DNA from: Halomonas maura
Lineage (GTDB): Bacteria; Pseudomonadota; Gammaproteobacteria; Pseudomonadales; Halomonadaceae
Reading direction: 5' to 3'
Length of the DNA stretch: 64,000 bases
Assembly (NCBI RefSeq): GCF_030409305.1
Contig: NZ_JAUFPQ010000013.1
Location: 236,706-300,705 of the forward strand
Program-made: the position numbers and the translations under genes
Notes under the pieces: generated by a model
Database searches by the model: none
The model's input: the letters and a program-made list of their open reading frames with translations, nothing else
What the model was told of the DNA's origin: nothing
Shown: piece by piece, positions 14,967 to 24,072 of the stretch
How positions within the stretch are numbered: position 1 is the stretch's first letter
Layout of the letters: every line of letters begins with the position of its first letter

Positions 14967-15890
14967 TCAGCGGATGTGTTCGAGGATGCCGTCCAGCTCG
15001 TCGAGGCTGGCGTAGCGAATGGTCACGCGCCCCTTGCCGCCGCGGCCATGCTGGATCTTCACCGGGGCACCGAGCAGGTCGGCCAGGCGTGTCTCCAGGC
15101 GAGCCACGTCCGGGCTCGGCGACGGGGTCTCGGCCTTCTTCGCCTCCCCGCTGCTCAGCTGCTTCACCAGCGCCTCGGTGGCCCGCACGGTGAGATCCTT
15201 GTTGACCACCTCGTGGGCGGCCTTGCGCTGCTTGGCCCCGGACAGCGCCAACAGGGCCCGGGCATGGCCCATGTCCAGGTCGCCGCGCTCGAGCAGGGTC
15301 TGCACCTCGGGATCGAGGGCCAGCAGGCGCAGCAGGTTGGCGACCTGGGCCCGGGAACGGCCCACGGCATCGGCGGCCTGCTGCTGGGTCAGCTCGAACT
15401 CGTCGAGCAGCCGCTTCAGCGCCATGGCCTCCTCGATGGGATTGAGGTTCTCGCGCTGGATGTTCTCGATCAGGGCGAGCGCCAGGGCGACCTCGTCGCT
15501 GACCTCGCGCACCACCGCGGGGATGACGTCGAGCTCGGCCAGCTGGGCGGCCCGCCAGCGCCGCTCGCCGGCGATGATCTCGTAGCGCTGCTCCCCGGTC
15601 GGCCGTACCACGATGGGCTGCATGACCCCCTGGGCGCGAATCGAGTCGGCCAGTTCCTCGAGGGCCTCGGGCTGGATGTCCCGACGGGGCTGGTACTTGC
15701 CGCGGGACAGCTGGCCCAGCGGCAGGCGCTCGAGGCGTTCCTCGACGCCGGCGACCTCGGGGTCCGCGCCGTTCAGCTCGCCGTCCTGCAGCGTGGCGTC
15801 GAGCTCGGGCAGGTCCAGGCTTTCGCGGCGACGGGCGTTGGCGCCGATCAGGGCATCCAGGCCGCGTCCCAGGGCGCGTTTACGCGTCAT
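14967..15890 (-). CDS. parB: chromosome partitioning protein ParB
   Basis: Binds parS and spreads by CTP-gated clamping to build the centromere complex. It has 307 residues. The N-terminus KRALGRGLDALIG is the ParA-stimulating peptide. The CTP-binding ParB/Srx domain carries GERRWRAA (the arginine patch), with ENIQRENLNPIEEA after it. The helix-turn-helix region is near residues 165-190 (TQQQAADAVGRSRAQVANL), and a C-terminal dimerisation segment ends the protein. The ATG at 15890 has GAGGG about 7 bp upstream; a TTG 6 bp earlier is possible. It follows parA in the mnmG operon. Its likely targets are the parS sites at 43-48 kb in this window. Confidence 0.96.
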   Translation of the reverse strand: MTRKRALGRGLDALIGANARRRESLDLPELDATLQDGELNGADPEVAGVEERLERLPLGQLSRGKYQPRRDIQPEALEELADSIRAQGVMQPIVVRPTGEQRYEIIAGERRWRAAQLAELDVIPAVVREVSDEVALALALIENIQRENLNPIEEAMALKRLLDEFELTQQQAADAVGRSRAQVANLLRLLALDPEVQTLLERGDLDMGHARALLALSGAKQRKAAHEVVNKDLTVRATEALVKQLSSGEAKKAETPSPSPDVARLETRLADLLGAPVKIQHGRGGKGRVTIRYASLDELDGILEHIR

Positions 15891-15930
15891 CGACAATCCC
15901 TCATCACTAAGAGCGGAATAGGTGCTCGGG

Positions 15931-16701
15931 TTACAGCGACAGTCGGCGGATCAGTTCCTTGGCCAGTACCCGGTGGGCCTGGCTACCCCGCGAGAAGCGG
16001 GCGTACTTGGTCACCGGCAGGCCGTGGCTGGGGGCCTCGGCGACCCGCACGTTGCGCGGGATGGTGGTCTTGAGCAGGGCATCGCCGAAGTAGTCGCGCA
16101 GCTGCTTGCTGACATCCCGGGTCAGGCTGTTGCGGGAATCGAACATGGTGCGCAGGATGCCGAACATCTCGAGGCGCGGGTTCACGCTGTCCTTGATCTG
16201 CTCCACGGTGTCGAGCAGCGCCGAGAGCCCCTCCAGGGCATAGAACTCGCACTGCAGGGGGATCAGCACGCCGTCCGCCGCGGTCAATCCGTTGACGGTC
16301 AGCATGTTGAGCGACGGCGGGCAGTCGATCAGCACCACGTCATACTCATCGGCCACCTCGGACAGGGCCTTGACCAGGCTCTGCTCGCGCCCCTCGTCAC
16401 GATCCAGCAGCTCCACCTCGGCGGCGGTCAGGTCGCCGTTGCCGGGCAGCAGGGCATAGCCCGCCTCGGCGCAGTCGAGGATGACCTCGCTGGAGCGGCG
16501 CTCGCCGAGCACCACGTCGAGCACGCTGCCATCCAGCTCGTGCTTGTCGACGCCGCTGCCCATGGTGGCATGGCCCTGGGGATCCAGGTCGACCAGCAGC
16601 ACGCGACGGTCCAGCGCCGCCAGGCTGGCGGCCAGGTTGACGGCGGTGGTGGTCTTGCCCACGCCCCCCTTCTGGTTGGTCAAGGCGATGATCTTGGTCA
16701 C
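15931..16701 (-). CDS. parA: chromosome partitioning ATPase ParA
   Basis: A Walker-type ATPase that moves ParB-parS complexes over the nucleoid. It has 256 residues. The deviant Walker A NQKGGVGKTTTAVNLAA covers residues 8-24, the DLDPQGHAT block follows near 40, and IDCPPSLNMLTVN is the Walker B region. It starts with GTG at 16701 behind AGGAAG with a 5-bp gap. It lies between rsmG and parB, as in Pseudomonas and relatives. Chromosomal rather than plasmid type is inferred from its length (no N-terminal HTH) and context. Confidence 0.96.
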   Translation of the reverse strand: MTKIIALTNQKGGVGKTTTAVNLAASLAALDRRVLLVDLDPQGHATMGSGVDKHELDGSVLDVVLGERRSSEVILDCAEAGYALLPGNGDLTAAEVELLDRDEGREQSLVKALSEVADEYDVVLIDCPPSLNMLTVNGLTAADGVLIPLQCEFYALEGLSALLDTVEQIKDSVNPRLEMFGILRTMFDSRNSLTRDVSKQLRDYFGDALLKTTIPRNVRVAEAPSHGLPVTKYARFSRGSQAHRVLAKELIRRLSL

Positions 16702-16729
16702 GGCGACTTCCTTGCGAGTGACGGACGCC

Positions 16730-17392
16730 TCAGGGGCGGCCCTGGATGGTATGAGTGCGCTCGAGGATCACGAGCCGGCGGCTGCCGGCCTCGAAGGGCA
16801 CCGCGAGCTCGTGGCAGGCGACCGGCACCACGTCGTCGGGTAACCCGCCCAGTTCATCTTCCACGGCAGGCCCCTTCATGGCCAGCCATTGCCCGTCCAC
16901 GCTCGGCAACGATTCGCTCAACGCCACGAAGTCCTGGAGGCTGGCGAAGGCCCGGGAGATCACCTGGTCGAAGCCTCCCGCGGGCGGCGCGAAAGCCTCG
17001 ACCCGAGCCTGCACCGGGGTGACGTTAGTCAGCCCCAGCTCCATCACCGCCTGGCGCTGGAAGCGGACCTTCTTGCCATTGCTGTCGAGCAGCGTCACGC
17101 GCAGCTCGGGGGCCAGGATCGCCAGCACCAGGCCCGGCAGGCCGGGGCCGGCACCGACATCGAGGACCGTCGGCCCGCTGACGAAGGGCAGCACGGCGGC
17201 GCTGTCGAGGAGGTGCTTGGTGACCATCTCCTCGGGATCGCGTACCGCGGTGAGGTTATAGGCGCGATTCCACTTGTGCAACAGCCCCACCAGGGCCAGC
17301 AGCCGGTCGCGGCGGGGCTGGTCCACGCGCAGGCCGAGTTCGTCCAGCCCGCCTTCCAGGCGGTGCTCGAGTCGCGGGTCGTCGATCGTCAT
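16730..17392 (-). CDS. rsmG: 16S rRNA (guanine527-N7)-methyltransferase
   Basis: Methylates G527 of 16S rRNA; its loss gives low-level streptomycin resistance. It has 220 residues, in the normal range. The SAM-binding motif [17 protein letters not shown] and the preceding [20 protein letters not shown] block (residues about 40-60) are diagnostic. The ATG overlaps the mnmG stop (ATGA at 17392-17389), so translation is coupled. Also known as gidB. Confidence 0.96.
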   Translation of the reverse strand: MTIDDPRLEHRLEGGLDELGLRVDQPRRDRLLALVGLLHKWNRAYNLTAVRDPEEMVTKHLLDSAAVLPFVSGPTVLDVGAGPGLPGLVLAILAPELRVTLLDSNGKKVRFQRQAVMELGLTNVTPVQARVEAFAPPAGGFDQVISRAFASLQDFVALSESLPSVDGQWLAMKGPAVEDELGGLPDDVVPVACHELAVPFEAGSRRLVILERTHTIQGRP

Positions 17393-19284
17393 CCGTTGGC
17401 CACCCGGCTGTCATCGAGCAGGCGACGCTTCTTGAGGTGGATCAGCAGGATCGAGACGGCCGCCGGGGTGACGCCGGAGATCCGCGAGGCCTGGGCCAGG
17501 GTCTCCGGCCGGGCCTCGGTGAGCTTCTGGCGGATCTCGTGGGACAGCCCCTCGACCCGGGCATAGTCCAGGTCCTCGGGCAGTCGCGTGGCCTCGTGAC
17601 GCTTGAGCTTGTCGATCTCGTCCTGCTGCCGGTCGATGTAGCCCTGGTACTTGGCCTGGATCTGCACCTGCTCGGCGACCCGCTCGTCCGTCACCGGCTC
17701 GCCGCGCAGGTCCGCCACGTCGGCGTAGCCGAGCTCCGGGCGCTTGAGCAGGTCCATCAGGCTGTACTCGCGGGGCAGCGGCTTGCCGGTCTTGGCGGCG
17801 ACCCGCGCCGCGGCCTCGCTGCCGGGCTGCACCCAGCTGGCCTTGAGGCGGGCGCTCTCGCGCTCGATGGCCTCGCGCTTGGTGCTGAAGTCGCACCAGC
17901 GCGCCTCGTCCACCAGGCCGAGCTCGCGACCGGCCTCGGTCAGGCGCAGGTCGGCGTTGTCCTCGCGCAGCAGCAGGCGATATTCCGCCCGGGAGGTGAA
18001 CATCCGGTAGGGCTCCCTGGTGCCCAGGGTGATCAGGTCGTCCACCAGCACGCCCAGGTAGGCCTCGTCGCGCCGCGGCCACCAGGCGTCCAGGCCCCGG
18101 GCACGGCGTGCCGCGTTGAGCCCGGCCAGCAGCCCCTGGGCACCGGCCTCCTCGTACCCGGTGGTGCCGTTGATCTGTCCGGCGAAATACAGGTTGTGGA
18201 TGAATTTCGTCTCCAGGGAGTGCTTCAGGTCCCGCGGATCGAAGAAATCGTACTCGATGGCATAGCCGGGCCGGGTGATATGGGCGTTTTCCAGTCCGCG
18301 GATCGAGCGTACCACCCGCAGCTGGACGTCGAAGGGCAGCGAGGTGGAGATGCCATTGGGATAGAGCTCGTGGGTGTCCAGTCCCTCGGGTTCGATGAAG
18401 ATCTGGTGGCTGGCCTTGTCGGCGAAGCGGTGCACCTTGTCCTCGATCGACGGGCAATAGCGCGGCCCCACGCCTTCGATGGTGCCCGAGAACATCGGCG
18501 AGCGATCCAGGTTGGCGTGGATGATCTCGTGGCTGCGCTCGTTGGTGTGGGCGATGTGGCAGCTGACCTGGCGCGGGTGCATGTCGCGGTTGCCGAGGTA
18601 GGACATCACCGGGGTGGGGCTGTCGCCGGGCTGCTCCTCGAGCACCGAGAAATCCACGCTCTTGGCGTCCAGTCGCGGCGGCGTGCCGGTCTTCAGGCGA
18701 TCGACCCGGAACGGCAGGGCCCGCAGTCGCTCGGCCAGCGCATTGGAGGGCGGGTCGCCGGCCCGGCCGCCGCGACTGTGATCGAGGCCGATGTGGATAA
18801 CCCCGCCGAGGAAGGTACCTGTGCACAACACCACGCTCTCGCCGAGGAAGCGCACCCCGGTCTCGGTGACCACGCCGCGTACCGTGTCGCCGTCGACGAT
18901 CAGGTCGCCCGCGGCCTGCTGGAAGAGCGTCAGGTTGGGCTGGTTCTCCAGCATGCCGCGGATCGCCGCCTTGTAGCGGACCCGATCGGCCTGGGCGCGG
19001 GTCGCGCGCACCGCAGGCCCCTTGCGGGCGTTGAGCACCCGGAACTGGATGCCACCCAGGTCGGTGGCCAGGCCCATGGCCCCGCCGAGGGCATCGATCT
19101 CCTTGACCAGATGGCTCTTGCCGATCCCGCCGATGGCGGGATTGCAGGACATCTGTCCCAGGGTCTCGATGTTGTGGCTGAGCAGCAGGGTCCGGCAGCC
19201 CATGCGGGCCGAGGCCAGGGCGGCTTCGGTCCCCGCATGACCGCCACCGATGACGATGACGTCGAAGCGGTCGGGGTACTCCAA
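17389..19284 (-). CDS. mnmG: tRNA uridine-5-carboxymethylaminomethyl modification enzyme MnmG
   Basis: With MnmE it forms cmnm5U at wobble position 34 of several tRNAs. It has 631 residues. The FAD-binding motif [19 protein letters not shown] lies at residues 9-27. The signatures [11 protein letters not shown] and [16 protein letters not shown] are present. The start is a TTG ([15 protein letters not shown] aligns with E. coli MFYPDPFDVIIIGGG), with GAGG 6 bp upstream. It is the first gene of mnmG-rsmG-parA-parB and borders the AT-rich DnaA-box region, as gidA borders oriC in E. coli. Its MnmE partner is at 35.7 kb in this window. Confidence 0.97.
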   Translation of the reverse strand: MEYPDRFDVIVIGGGHAGTEAALASARMGCRTLLLSHNIETLGQMSCNPAIGGIGKSHLVKEIDALGGAMGLATDLGGIQFRVLNARKGPAVRATRAQADRVRYKAAIRGMLENQPNLTLFQQAAGDLIVDGDTVRGVVTETGVRFLGESVVLCTGTFLGGVIHIGLDHSRGGRAGDPPSNALAERLRALPFRVDRLKTGTPPRLDAKSVDFSVLEEQPGDSPTPVMSYLGNRDMHPRQVSCHIAHTNERSHEIIHANLDRSPMFSGTIEGVGPRYCPSIEDKVHRFADKASHQIFIEPEGLDTHELYPNGISTSLPFDVQLRVVRSIRGLENAHITRPGYAIEYDFFDPRDLKHSLETKFIHNLYFAGQINGTTGYEEAGAQGLLAGLNAARRARGLDAWWPRRDEAYLGVLVDDLITLGTREPYRMFTSRAEYRLLLREDNADLRLTEAGRELGLVDEARWCDFSTKREAIERESARLKASWVQPGSEAAARVAAKTGKPLPREYSLMDLLKRPELGYADVADLRGEPVTDERVAEQVQIQAKYQGYIDRQQDEIDKLKRHEATRLPEDLDYARVEGLSHEIRQKLTEARPETLAQASRISGVTPAAVSILLIHLKKRRLLDDSRVANG

Positions 19285-19347
19285 GGTTCACCTCGTTCGG
19301 CGCGCCCGCGCCGATATTGCGAATCGGGGGTATGAAATCAGCCAGCC

Positions 19348-19376
19348 AGTATAACCCTCCTGTGGGTAATCGTCAG
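19348..19376 (-). promoter_or_regulatory. promoter of the mnmG-rsmG-parAB operon
   Basis: Minus strand: CTGACG, a 17-bp spacer and TATACT, about 64 bp before the mnmG start. The spacer contains TTACCCACA (19369-19361), one mismatch from a DnaA box, so DnaA could modulate it. Confidence 0.5.
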
Positions 19377-19760
19377 GGTTTTCCACACCCGGAAGTCCGA
19401 GCCGGCGTCATCCCGAGACCCCATTAGACAAATACATAGAATAAGAAAGAGAAGTTCTGTTGTTGTAGTGACTATTGGTGTGGATACTTTCCGTGGATAA
19501 GCCGTTTTATTCTATTTACAACAACAGCTTGAATTGTTGACCAAGACAAGGAAAAGCGGCGTGCCGCCTGCGGAGGAGATGTTCGGGAGCTGTGGACGAA
19601 AGGCCGGGTTGCCCACAGGCGTGGCGAGTCACCGCTTGTCCACCGCCGCCTACCGCGCTTGTCACCGTGGCTGTGAACAACTGCCGTGGTTCATCCCCAG
19701 CCCCGGCAGCATGGGCGCTGGGGACGGATTGCCCCGTCCCGGCCGGCGATCTTGTCCACA
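19361..19760. other. oriC: candidate replication origin (oriC) next to mnmG
   Basis: A 535-bp gene-free gap with an AT-rich core (about 19420-19545) in otherwise GC-rich DNA. DnaA-box-like 9-mers occur at 19361, 19379, 19479 (TGTGGATAC), 19492 (CGTGGATAA), 19591, 19609, 19636, 19672 and 19752 (TTGTCCACA). Two boxes sit inside an 11-bp perfect inverted repeat, CTGTTGTTGTA (19457-19467) with TACAACAACAG (19517-19527). A second pair is ATAGAATAA (19436-19444) and TTATTCTAT (19507-19515). The place beside gidA/mnmG matches E. coli oriC. No convincing gene is present. The rpmH-dnaA gap is the rival candidate. Confidence 0.65.
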
Positions 19761-19764
19761 GGCC

Positions 19765-19798
19765 AAAAAAAGGCCCTGTCGGGGTCGACAGGGCCTTT
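19765..19798 (-). terminator. Rho-independent terminator of the amino acid ABC operon
   Basis: A perfect 12-bp stem (AAAGGCCCTGTC / GACAGGGCCTTT) with a 6-base loop, followed on the minus strand by a T-run (A-run at 19765-19771 on plus). It lies 23 bp after the ATPase gene stop and abuts the last DnaA-like box of the oriC candidate. Confidence 0.9.
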
Positions 19799-19820
19799 GT
19801 GCCGGGCGCGAGGCGTGACC

Positions 19821-20594
19821 TCAGTGCTTCAACACCCGGGCCAGGAAGTTCCGGGTGGCTTCCTCCCGGGGCGAATCGAAGATCGTCTCGGGGGGGCCCT
19901 CCTCGGCGATTTCCCCCTTGTGGATATAGATCACCCGGTCGGCGACCTCCCGGGCGAAGCCCATCTCGTGGGTCACGATCATCATGGTCATGCCCTCGTT
20001 GGCGAGCTCGCGCATGGCATCCAGGACCTCGCCGATCATCTCCGGGTCCAGCGCCGAGGTGGGCTCGTCGAAGAGCATCAGCCGGGGCTCCATGGCCAGG
20101 GCCCGGGCCAGGGCCACCCGCTGCTGCTGGCCGCCGGACAGCTGGCCGGGATACTTGGCGGCCTGGTCGCTGATGTCGACCCGCTCGAGCAGCCGCTCGG
20201 CGATCTCGGTGGCATCGGCCCGACTCCAGCCGCGGACCTTCATGGGGGCCAGGGTGACGTTGTCGAGCACGCTGAGGTGGGGGAAGAGGTTGAACTGCTG
20301 GAACACCATGCCCACTTCGGTGCGGATCTTCTGCAGCGCCTTGGTGGCCTTGCCGTGCGGCAGCAGGGGTTTGCCGTCCACCTCCAGGCTGCCCTGCTGG
20401 AACTCCTCGAGGCCATTGATGCAGCGAATCAGGGTGGACTTGCCCGAGCCGCTGGCGCCGATGATCACCACCACCTCGCCGGGGGTGACCTCGAGGTCGA
20501 TGTCCTTGAGGACGTGCAGGCTGCCGAAGTGCTTGTTGACCTTGTCCAGGCGCACGATGGGCTCGCCGCCGGAGGTGGACGTCTCTTGGTTCAT
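19821..20594 (-). CDS. polar amino acid ABC transporter ATP-binding protein
   Basis: The energising subunit of an importer. It has 257 residues. Walker [19 protein letters not shown]-loop [16 protein letters not shown], signature [16 protein letters not shown], Walker [16 protein letters not shown] and switch His in [10 protein letters not shown] are all intact. It closely resembles the GlnQ/AapP/HisP polar amino acid family. The ATG at 20594 has AAGGA 9 bp upstream; an ATG 9 bp earlier lacks spacing. It is the last gene of a binding protein-permease-ATPase set. The substrate (Gln, Glu, Asp or a basic amino acid) cannot be told from the sequence. Confidence 0.93.
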   Translation of the reverse strand: MNQETSTSGGEPIVRLDKVNKHFGSLHVLKDIDLEVTPGEVVVIIGASGSGKSTLIRCINGLEEFQQGSLEVDGKPLLPHGKATKALQKIRTEVGMVFQQFNLFPHLSVLDNVTLAPMKVRGWSRADATEIAERLLERVDISDQAAKYPGQLSGGQQQRVALARALAMEPRLMLFDEPTSALDPEMIGEVLDAMRELANEGMTMMIVTHEMGFAREVADRVIYIHKGEIAEEGPPETIFDSPREEATRNFLARVLKH

Positions 20595-20606
20595 GTCTCG
20601 CATTCC

Positions 20607-21278
20607 TTATTGTCCGACCAGGCCCTTGCGCTCCAGGAAGCGCAGCGCCACCGACAGCGACAGGGTGATCACCAGGTAGAGCATGGCGACCATCAGGTAC
20701 ACCTCCAGGGCATTGAAGGTGGTGGCGATGTAGACCTGGCCCTGGCGGACCAGCTCGCCGACACCGATGACCGAGAACAGCGAGGTGTCCTTGATGCTGA
20801 TGATGCCCTGGTTGCCCAGCGGCGGGATCATGCGACGGAAGGCCTGGGGCCAGATGATGTAGCGGAAGGTCTGGCGCCGGGACAACCCCAGGGACAGGCC
20901 GGCCTCGCGCTGGCCGCGCTCGATGGACTGCACGCCGCCGCGGACGATCTCCGAGATATAGGCCCCGGAGTTCACCGCGATCGCCGCGATGCCGGCGACC
21001 AGGGCGTTGATGGGGCCGCCGAGCAGCTGCGGCAGGCCGTAGAAGATGAACAGCACCTGCACCAGGACCGGGGTGCCGCGGAAGATCTCGATATAGGCCA
21101 CGGCCGGCCAGCGCAACCAGGAGAGCGGGCTGATGCGCAGCAGGCCGAAGACGATGCCGATGATGAAACCGATGGCCAGCCCGCCGAAGGAGATCAGCAG
21201 GGTGTAGGGGATACCCGTCAGCAGGTGCGGGATGGAGGCGAAGGCCGCCTGCCAGTCGAATTGGAAGGTGACGTCCAA
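20607..21278 (-). CDS. polar amino acid ABC transporter permease
   Basis: An inner-membrane subunit of the importer. It has 223 residues with five or so hydrophobic helices. The EAA-like coupling loop reads EAGLSLGLSRRQTFRYIIWPQAFRRMIPPLGNQ, and YIEIFRGTPVLVQVLFIFYG is typical of the HisM/GlnP family. The start is a TTG at 21278 with GGAG 7 bp upstream; no suitable ATG exists in the first part. Only one permease gene is present, so it probably works as a homodimer. Confidence 0.92.
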   Translation of the reverse strand: MDVTFQFDWQAAFASIPHLLTGIPYTLLISFGGLAIGFIIGIVFGLLRISPLSWLRWPAVAYIEIFRGTPVLVQVLFIFYGLPQLLGGPINALVAGIAAIAVNSGAYISEIVRGGVQSIERGQREAGLSLGLSRRQTFRYIIWPQAFRRMIPPLGNQGIISIKDTSLFSVIGVGELVRQGQVYIATTFNALEVYLMVAMLYLVITLSLSVALRFLERKGLVGQ

Positions 21279-21340
21279 GAGGGATCTCCGTCAGGGTGCG
21301 TCATGCAGAAGCGGTGCCGCGACGCCGGGGTCGCAACGCA

Positions 21341-21370
21341 ACGGGGCCGGGTCTTGGGACCCGACCCCGT
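21341..21370 (-). other. intercistronic stem-loop between binding-protein and permease genes
   Basis: ACGGGGCCGGGTC...GACCCGACCCCGT forms a long stem with one internal mismatch. It lacks a T-run. Such hairpins after the binding-protein gene commonly stabilise its mRNA and lower permease expression; that role here is inference. Confidence 0.5.
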
Positions 21371-21389
21371 CATCAGGCGAGCGTCAGCG

Positions 21390-22157
21390 TCATTCGCCGC
21401 TGGGGCTGCCGAACCACTTGGCGTGGATCTCGTCGTAGGTGCCGTCTTCCTTCATGGCCGCCAGGGCCTCGTTGACGGGCTCCACCCACTCGCTGCCCTG
21501 GACGAAGACGATGCCGTACTGCTGGCCCTCGTAGAGCGGCCCGACGACCTTGGTGCGGCCCTCGCCGCGGGTCTGGGAGAAGTAGCCGACGTTCGGGGCA
21601 TCGTAGAAGACCGCATCGACGCTGCCGCCGAGCAGTGCCATGTACATGTCGCTCGAGCCCGGATAGGGGGTGATGTCGGCGGACTCGCCGAGGTTCTCCT
21701 CCAGGTAGTCGTAGCTGGTGGAACCGATCTTGGTGCCGATCTTCTTGCCTTCCAGGTCCTCGACGGTCTCGACGCTGTCGTCGTTGGCGCCGACCAGGAT
21801 GCGCAGGCCGCTGTCGTAGTAGGGATCGGAGAAGTCGACGATCTCGGCGCGCTCGTCGGTGATGGTGATACCGGCGATGGCGATGTCGACGTTGCCGGTC
21901 TGCACGGCGGGGATGATGCCGTTGAAGTCCATGGTGCGCAGGTTGTAGTCGAAACCGGCGCGTTCGGCGAGTTCGGCGATGATGTCCATGTCGAAGCCGA
22001 CCATCTCGCCGGTTTCCTGGTCCATCATCTCGAAGGGCACGAAGCTCGGGTCGGTAACGACATCGAGCACATGGTTGTCGGCGCCGGCGGTGGCAGTCAG
22101 GCCCAGGGTCAGGCCCAGACAGGAAGCCAGCGAGGCCGCCTTCAGGTGACGTGTCAT
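21390..22157 (-). CDS. polar amino acid ABC transporter substrate-binding protein
   Basis: A periplasmic receptor of the importer, family 3 (GlnH type). It has 255 residues. A Sec signal peptide (basic MTRHLK, a hydrophobic stretch, then TATAGADNH) precedes the mature domain. [23 protein letters not shown] and [21 protein letters not shown] are the family signatures, followed by [14 protein letters not shown]. The ATG at 22157 follows GGAGAG with 4-6 bp spacing. It is the first gene of the operon; the stem-loop at 21341 separates it from the permease. Confidence 0.93.
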   Translation of the reverse strand: MTRHLKAASLASCLGLTLGLTATAGADNHVLDVVTDPSFVPFEMMDQETGEMVGFDMDIIAELAERAGFDYNLRTMDFNGIIPAVQTGNVDIAIAGITITDERAEIVDFSDPYYDSGLRILVGANDDSVETVEDLEGKKIGTKIGSTSYDYLEENLGESADITPYPGSSDMYMALLGGSVDAVFYDAPNVGYFSQTRGEGRTKVVGPLYEGQQYGIVFVQGSEWVEPVNEALAAMKEDGTYDEIHAKWFGSPSGE

Positions 22158-22258
22158 GTGACTCTCCATGGAAGATTTGTTGTGGAGTACCTAATCAACC
22201 ATGGCGAGTCGTGGGGAAAGCGTCAAGTGCCGCAAAGCGGTCGACTCAACGCTAAGTA

Positions 22259-22612
22259 TCAGACCATAAAGGAGGCGCCACAGCCGCAGGTGGTGGTGGC
22301 ATTGGGGTTCTGGATCAGGAAGCGGGCGCCGGCCAGGCCTTCCTCGTAGTCGACGGTGGAGCCGACCAGGTACTGGTAGGACAGCGGGTCGACCACCAGC
22401 GCCACCTCGCCGAACTCGACCAGGGTGTCGTCCTCGGCGATGTCATCGGCGAAGTCGAAGCCGTACTGGAAGCCCGAGCAGCCGCCGCCGGTCACGTAGA
22501 CCCGCAGCTTGAGGCGGGGGTTGCCCTCCTCCTCGATCAGCGCATGGAGCCGCGCCTTGGCGCTGTCGGACAGCAGCAAGGGGGTGGGAACGAAGGATGC
22601 GGCACCGCTCAT
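22259..22612 (-). CDS. erpA: iron-sulfur cluster insertion protein ErpA
   Basis: An A-type carrier that delivers Fe-S clusters to apoproteins such as IspG. It has 117 residues. The three ligand cysteines are in [13 protein letters not shown] and [12 protein letters not shown] at the C-terminus. The ATG at 22612 follows GGAGG with a 7-bp gap; the frame extends 24 codons further upstream without similarity. It is monocistronic here. A perfect DnaA box lies at 22656-22664 in its upstream region. Confidence 0.95.
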   Translation of the reverse strand: MSGAASFVPTPLLLSDSAKARLHALIEEEGNPRLKLRVYVTGGGCSGFQYGFDFADDIAEDDTLVEFGEVALVVDPLSYQYLVGSTVDYEEGLAGARFLIQNPNATTTCGCGASFMV

Positions 22613-22740
22613 GGGTGACCTCCCCGGAATCGGTGAATGTCGTGCAGGACGACGATTATCCACAACCCCCAGCAAAAGGGTCAACTATTGATGAGGCAGC
22701 CTCAGGGCTATCGCAGTTAGCGTTGCCGCTCGGGGCTGAT

Positions 22741-22819
22741 CCGTCGACAGGTCTAGGAGGGGGCGCTGTGAACCCCTCCCTGGGCGCTACCGACGCCATC
22801 CTTGGCGTAGGACCCCCTC
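22741..22819 (-). repeat. dispersed hairpin repeat, copy C (internally deleted)
   Basis: Read on the minus strand it begins GGTCCTACGCCA and ends GGCGTCGGTAGCGCCCAGG then GAGGGGTTCACAGCGCC, matching both ends of the copy at 51801-51986. The central hairpin region of about 100 bp is missing. It lies in the 307-bp gene-free gap between erpA and argC; nothing else was recognised in that gap apart from the DnaA box. Confidence 0.75.
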
Positions 22820-22919
22820 TACGACCTGTCCCCGGTGCCCCTCGCTACTCAACTGCAGGCGGCCTACCCCCGGCGCTCCTCGCAATGTGCCACTCTGATC
22901 GCCCTCCGTTCTCTTGCTG

Positions 22920-23954
22920 TCAGGGCATCATCGCCGGGGCGTCGAGGCCGGCGTGCTCGTCGAGGCCGAACATCAGGTTGAGGTTGTGCACGGCCTGCCC
23001 GGAGGCGCCCTTGACCAGGTTGTCGATCACCGCGAGCACCACCACGGTGTCGCCGTCGCCGGGGCGATGCACGGCCAGGCGGCAGACGTTGGCACCCTTG
23101 ACGCTGCGCGTCTCGGGATGGCTGCCGGCCGGCATCACGTCGACGAAGGGCTCGTCGGCGAAGCGCCGCTCGAACAGCGCCTGCAGGTCGCCCGGCTCGC
23201 CGCTGAGGCGCCCGTAGAGGGTGGCGTGGATGCCGCGGATCATCGGCGTCAGGTGGGGCACGAAGGTCAGGCCCACCGGGCCGCCGGCGGCATCGCCCAG
23301 GCCCTGGCGGATCTCGGGCAGGTGGCGGTGCCCGGAGGCGCCGTAGGCCTTCATCGACTCGCTGGCCTCGGCCAGCAGCGAGGGCACCTTGGCCCCGCGA
23401 CCGGCGCCGGTGACACCGGACTTGCAGTCGGCGATCAGGTGCTCGACGTCGATCAGCCCGGCTTCCAGCAGCGGCAACAGGCCGAGTTGCACCGCGGTGG
23501 GATAGCAGCCGGGCACGGCGATCAACCGGGCCTTTCGGATGCGCTCGCGATTGACCTCGGGCAGGCCGTAGACGGCGCCGTCGAGCAATTCGGGGGCACC
23601 GTGGGGCTGGCCGTACCAGTGCTCCCATTCGACGGCATCGCGCAGGCGGAAGTCCGCCGAGAGATCGATCACCCGGGTGCCGCGCTCGAGCAGCTCGCCG
23701 GCCAGGGCATGGGCCACGCCATGGGGGGTAGCGAAGAAGACGGCATCGCAGGCCGCCAGCCGAGCGGGATCCGGTTCGCTGAAGCGCAGCTCGTCGTAGT
23801 GGCCGCGCAGGTTGGGGTAGAGCTCGCTGACGCCGAGGCCGGCCTCGCTGCGCGAGGTGATGGCCTCGATGCGCACCTCGGGGTGGCGGGCCAGCAGCCT
23901 GAGCAGTTCGACACCGGTGTAACCGGTGCCGCCGACGATTCCGACCTTGATCAC
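22920..23954 (-). CDS. argC: N-acetyl-gamma-glutamyl-phosphate reductase
   Basis: The third step of arginine biosynthesis; reduces N-acetylglutamyl phosphate to the semialdehyde with NADPH. It has 344 residues. The NADP motif [18 protein letters not shown] is at the N-terminus, and the active-site Cys lies in VPGCYPTA near residue 150. The start is a GTG at 23954 behind GAGGTG with 6 bp spacing and matches the usual [14 protein letters not shown]; the frame runs 25 codons further upstream as noise. It is divergent from the chloride channel gene. Confidence 0.96.
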   Translation of the reverse strand: MIKVGIVGGTGYTGVELLRLLARHPEVRIEAITSRSEAGLGVSELYPNLRGHYDELRFSEPDPARLAACDAVFFATPHGVAHALAGELLERGTRVIDLSADFRLRDAVEWEHWYGQPHGAPELLDGAVYGLPEVNRERIRKARLIAVPGCYPTAVQLGLLPLLEAGLIDVEHLIADCKSGVTGAGRGAKVPSLLAEASESMKAYGASGHRHLPEIRQGLGDAAGGPVGLTFVPHLTPMIRGIHATLYGRLSGEPGDLQALFERRFADEPFVDVMPAGSHPETRSVKGANVCRLAVHRPGDGDTVVVLAVIDNLVKGASGQAVHNLNLMFGLDEHAGLDAPAMMP

Positions 23955-24072
23955 GATGGACACCTCGTTGTGGGACGCTGGGACCTCTGTGACTGGATAT
24001 GATACACAAGAGAGGCGTGTTCCACCCACCGCCGGGTGGGCCCTTGTCGCCTGGACGAACAGGAAGGTCAGC

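Noticed and set aside
17411..19291. 626-codon minus-strand frame within mnmG in another frame
   Set aside because: Overlaps mnmG on the same strand out of frame and is Arg/Gly/Pro-rich noise.
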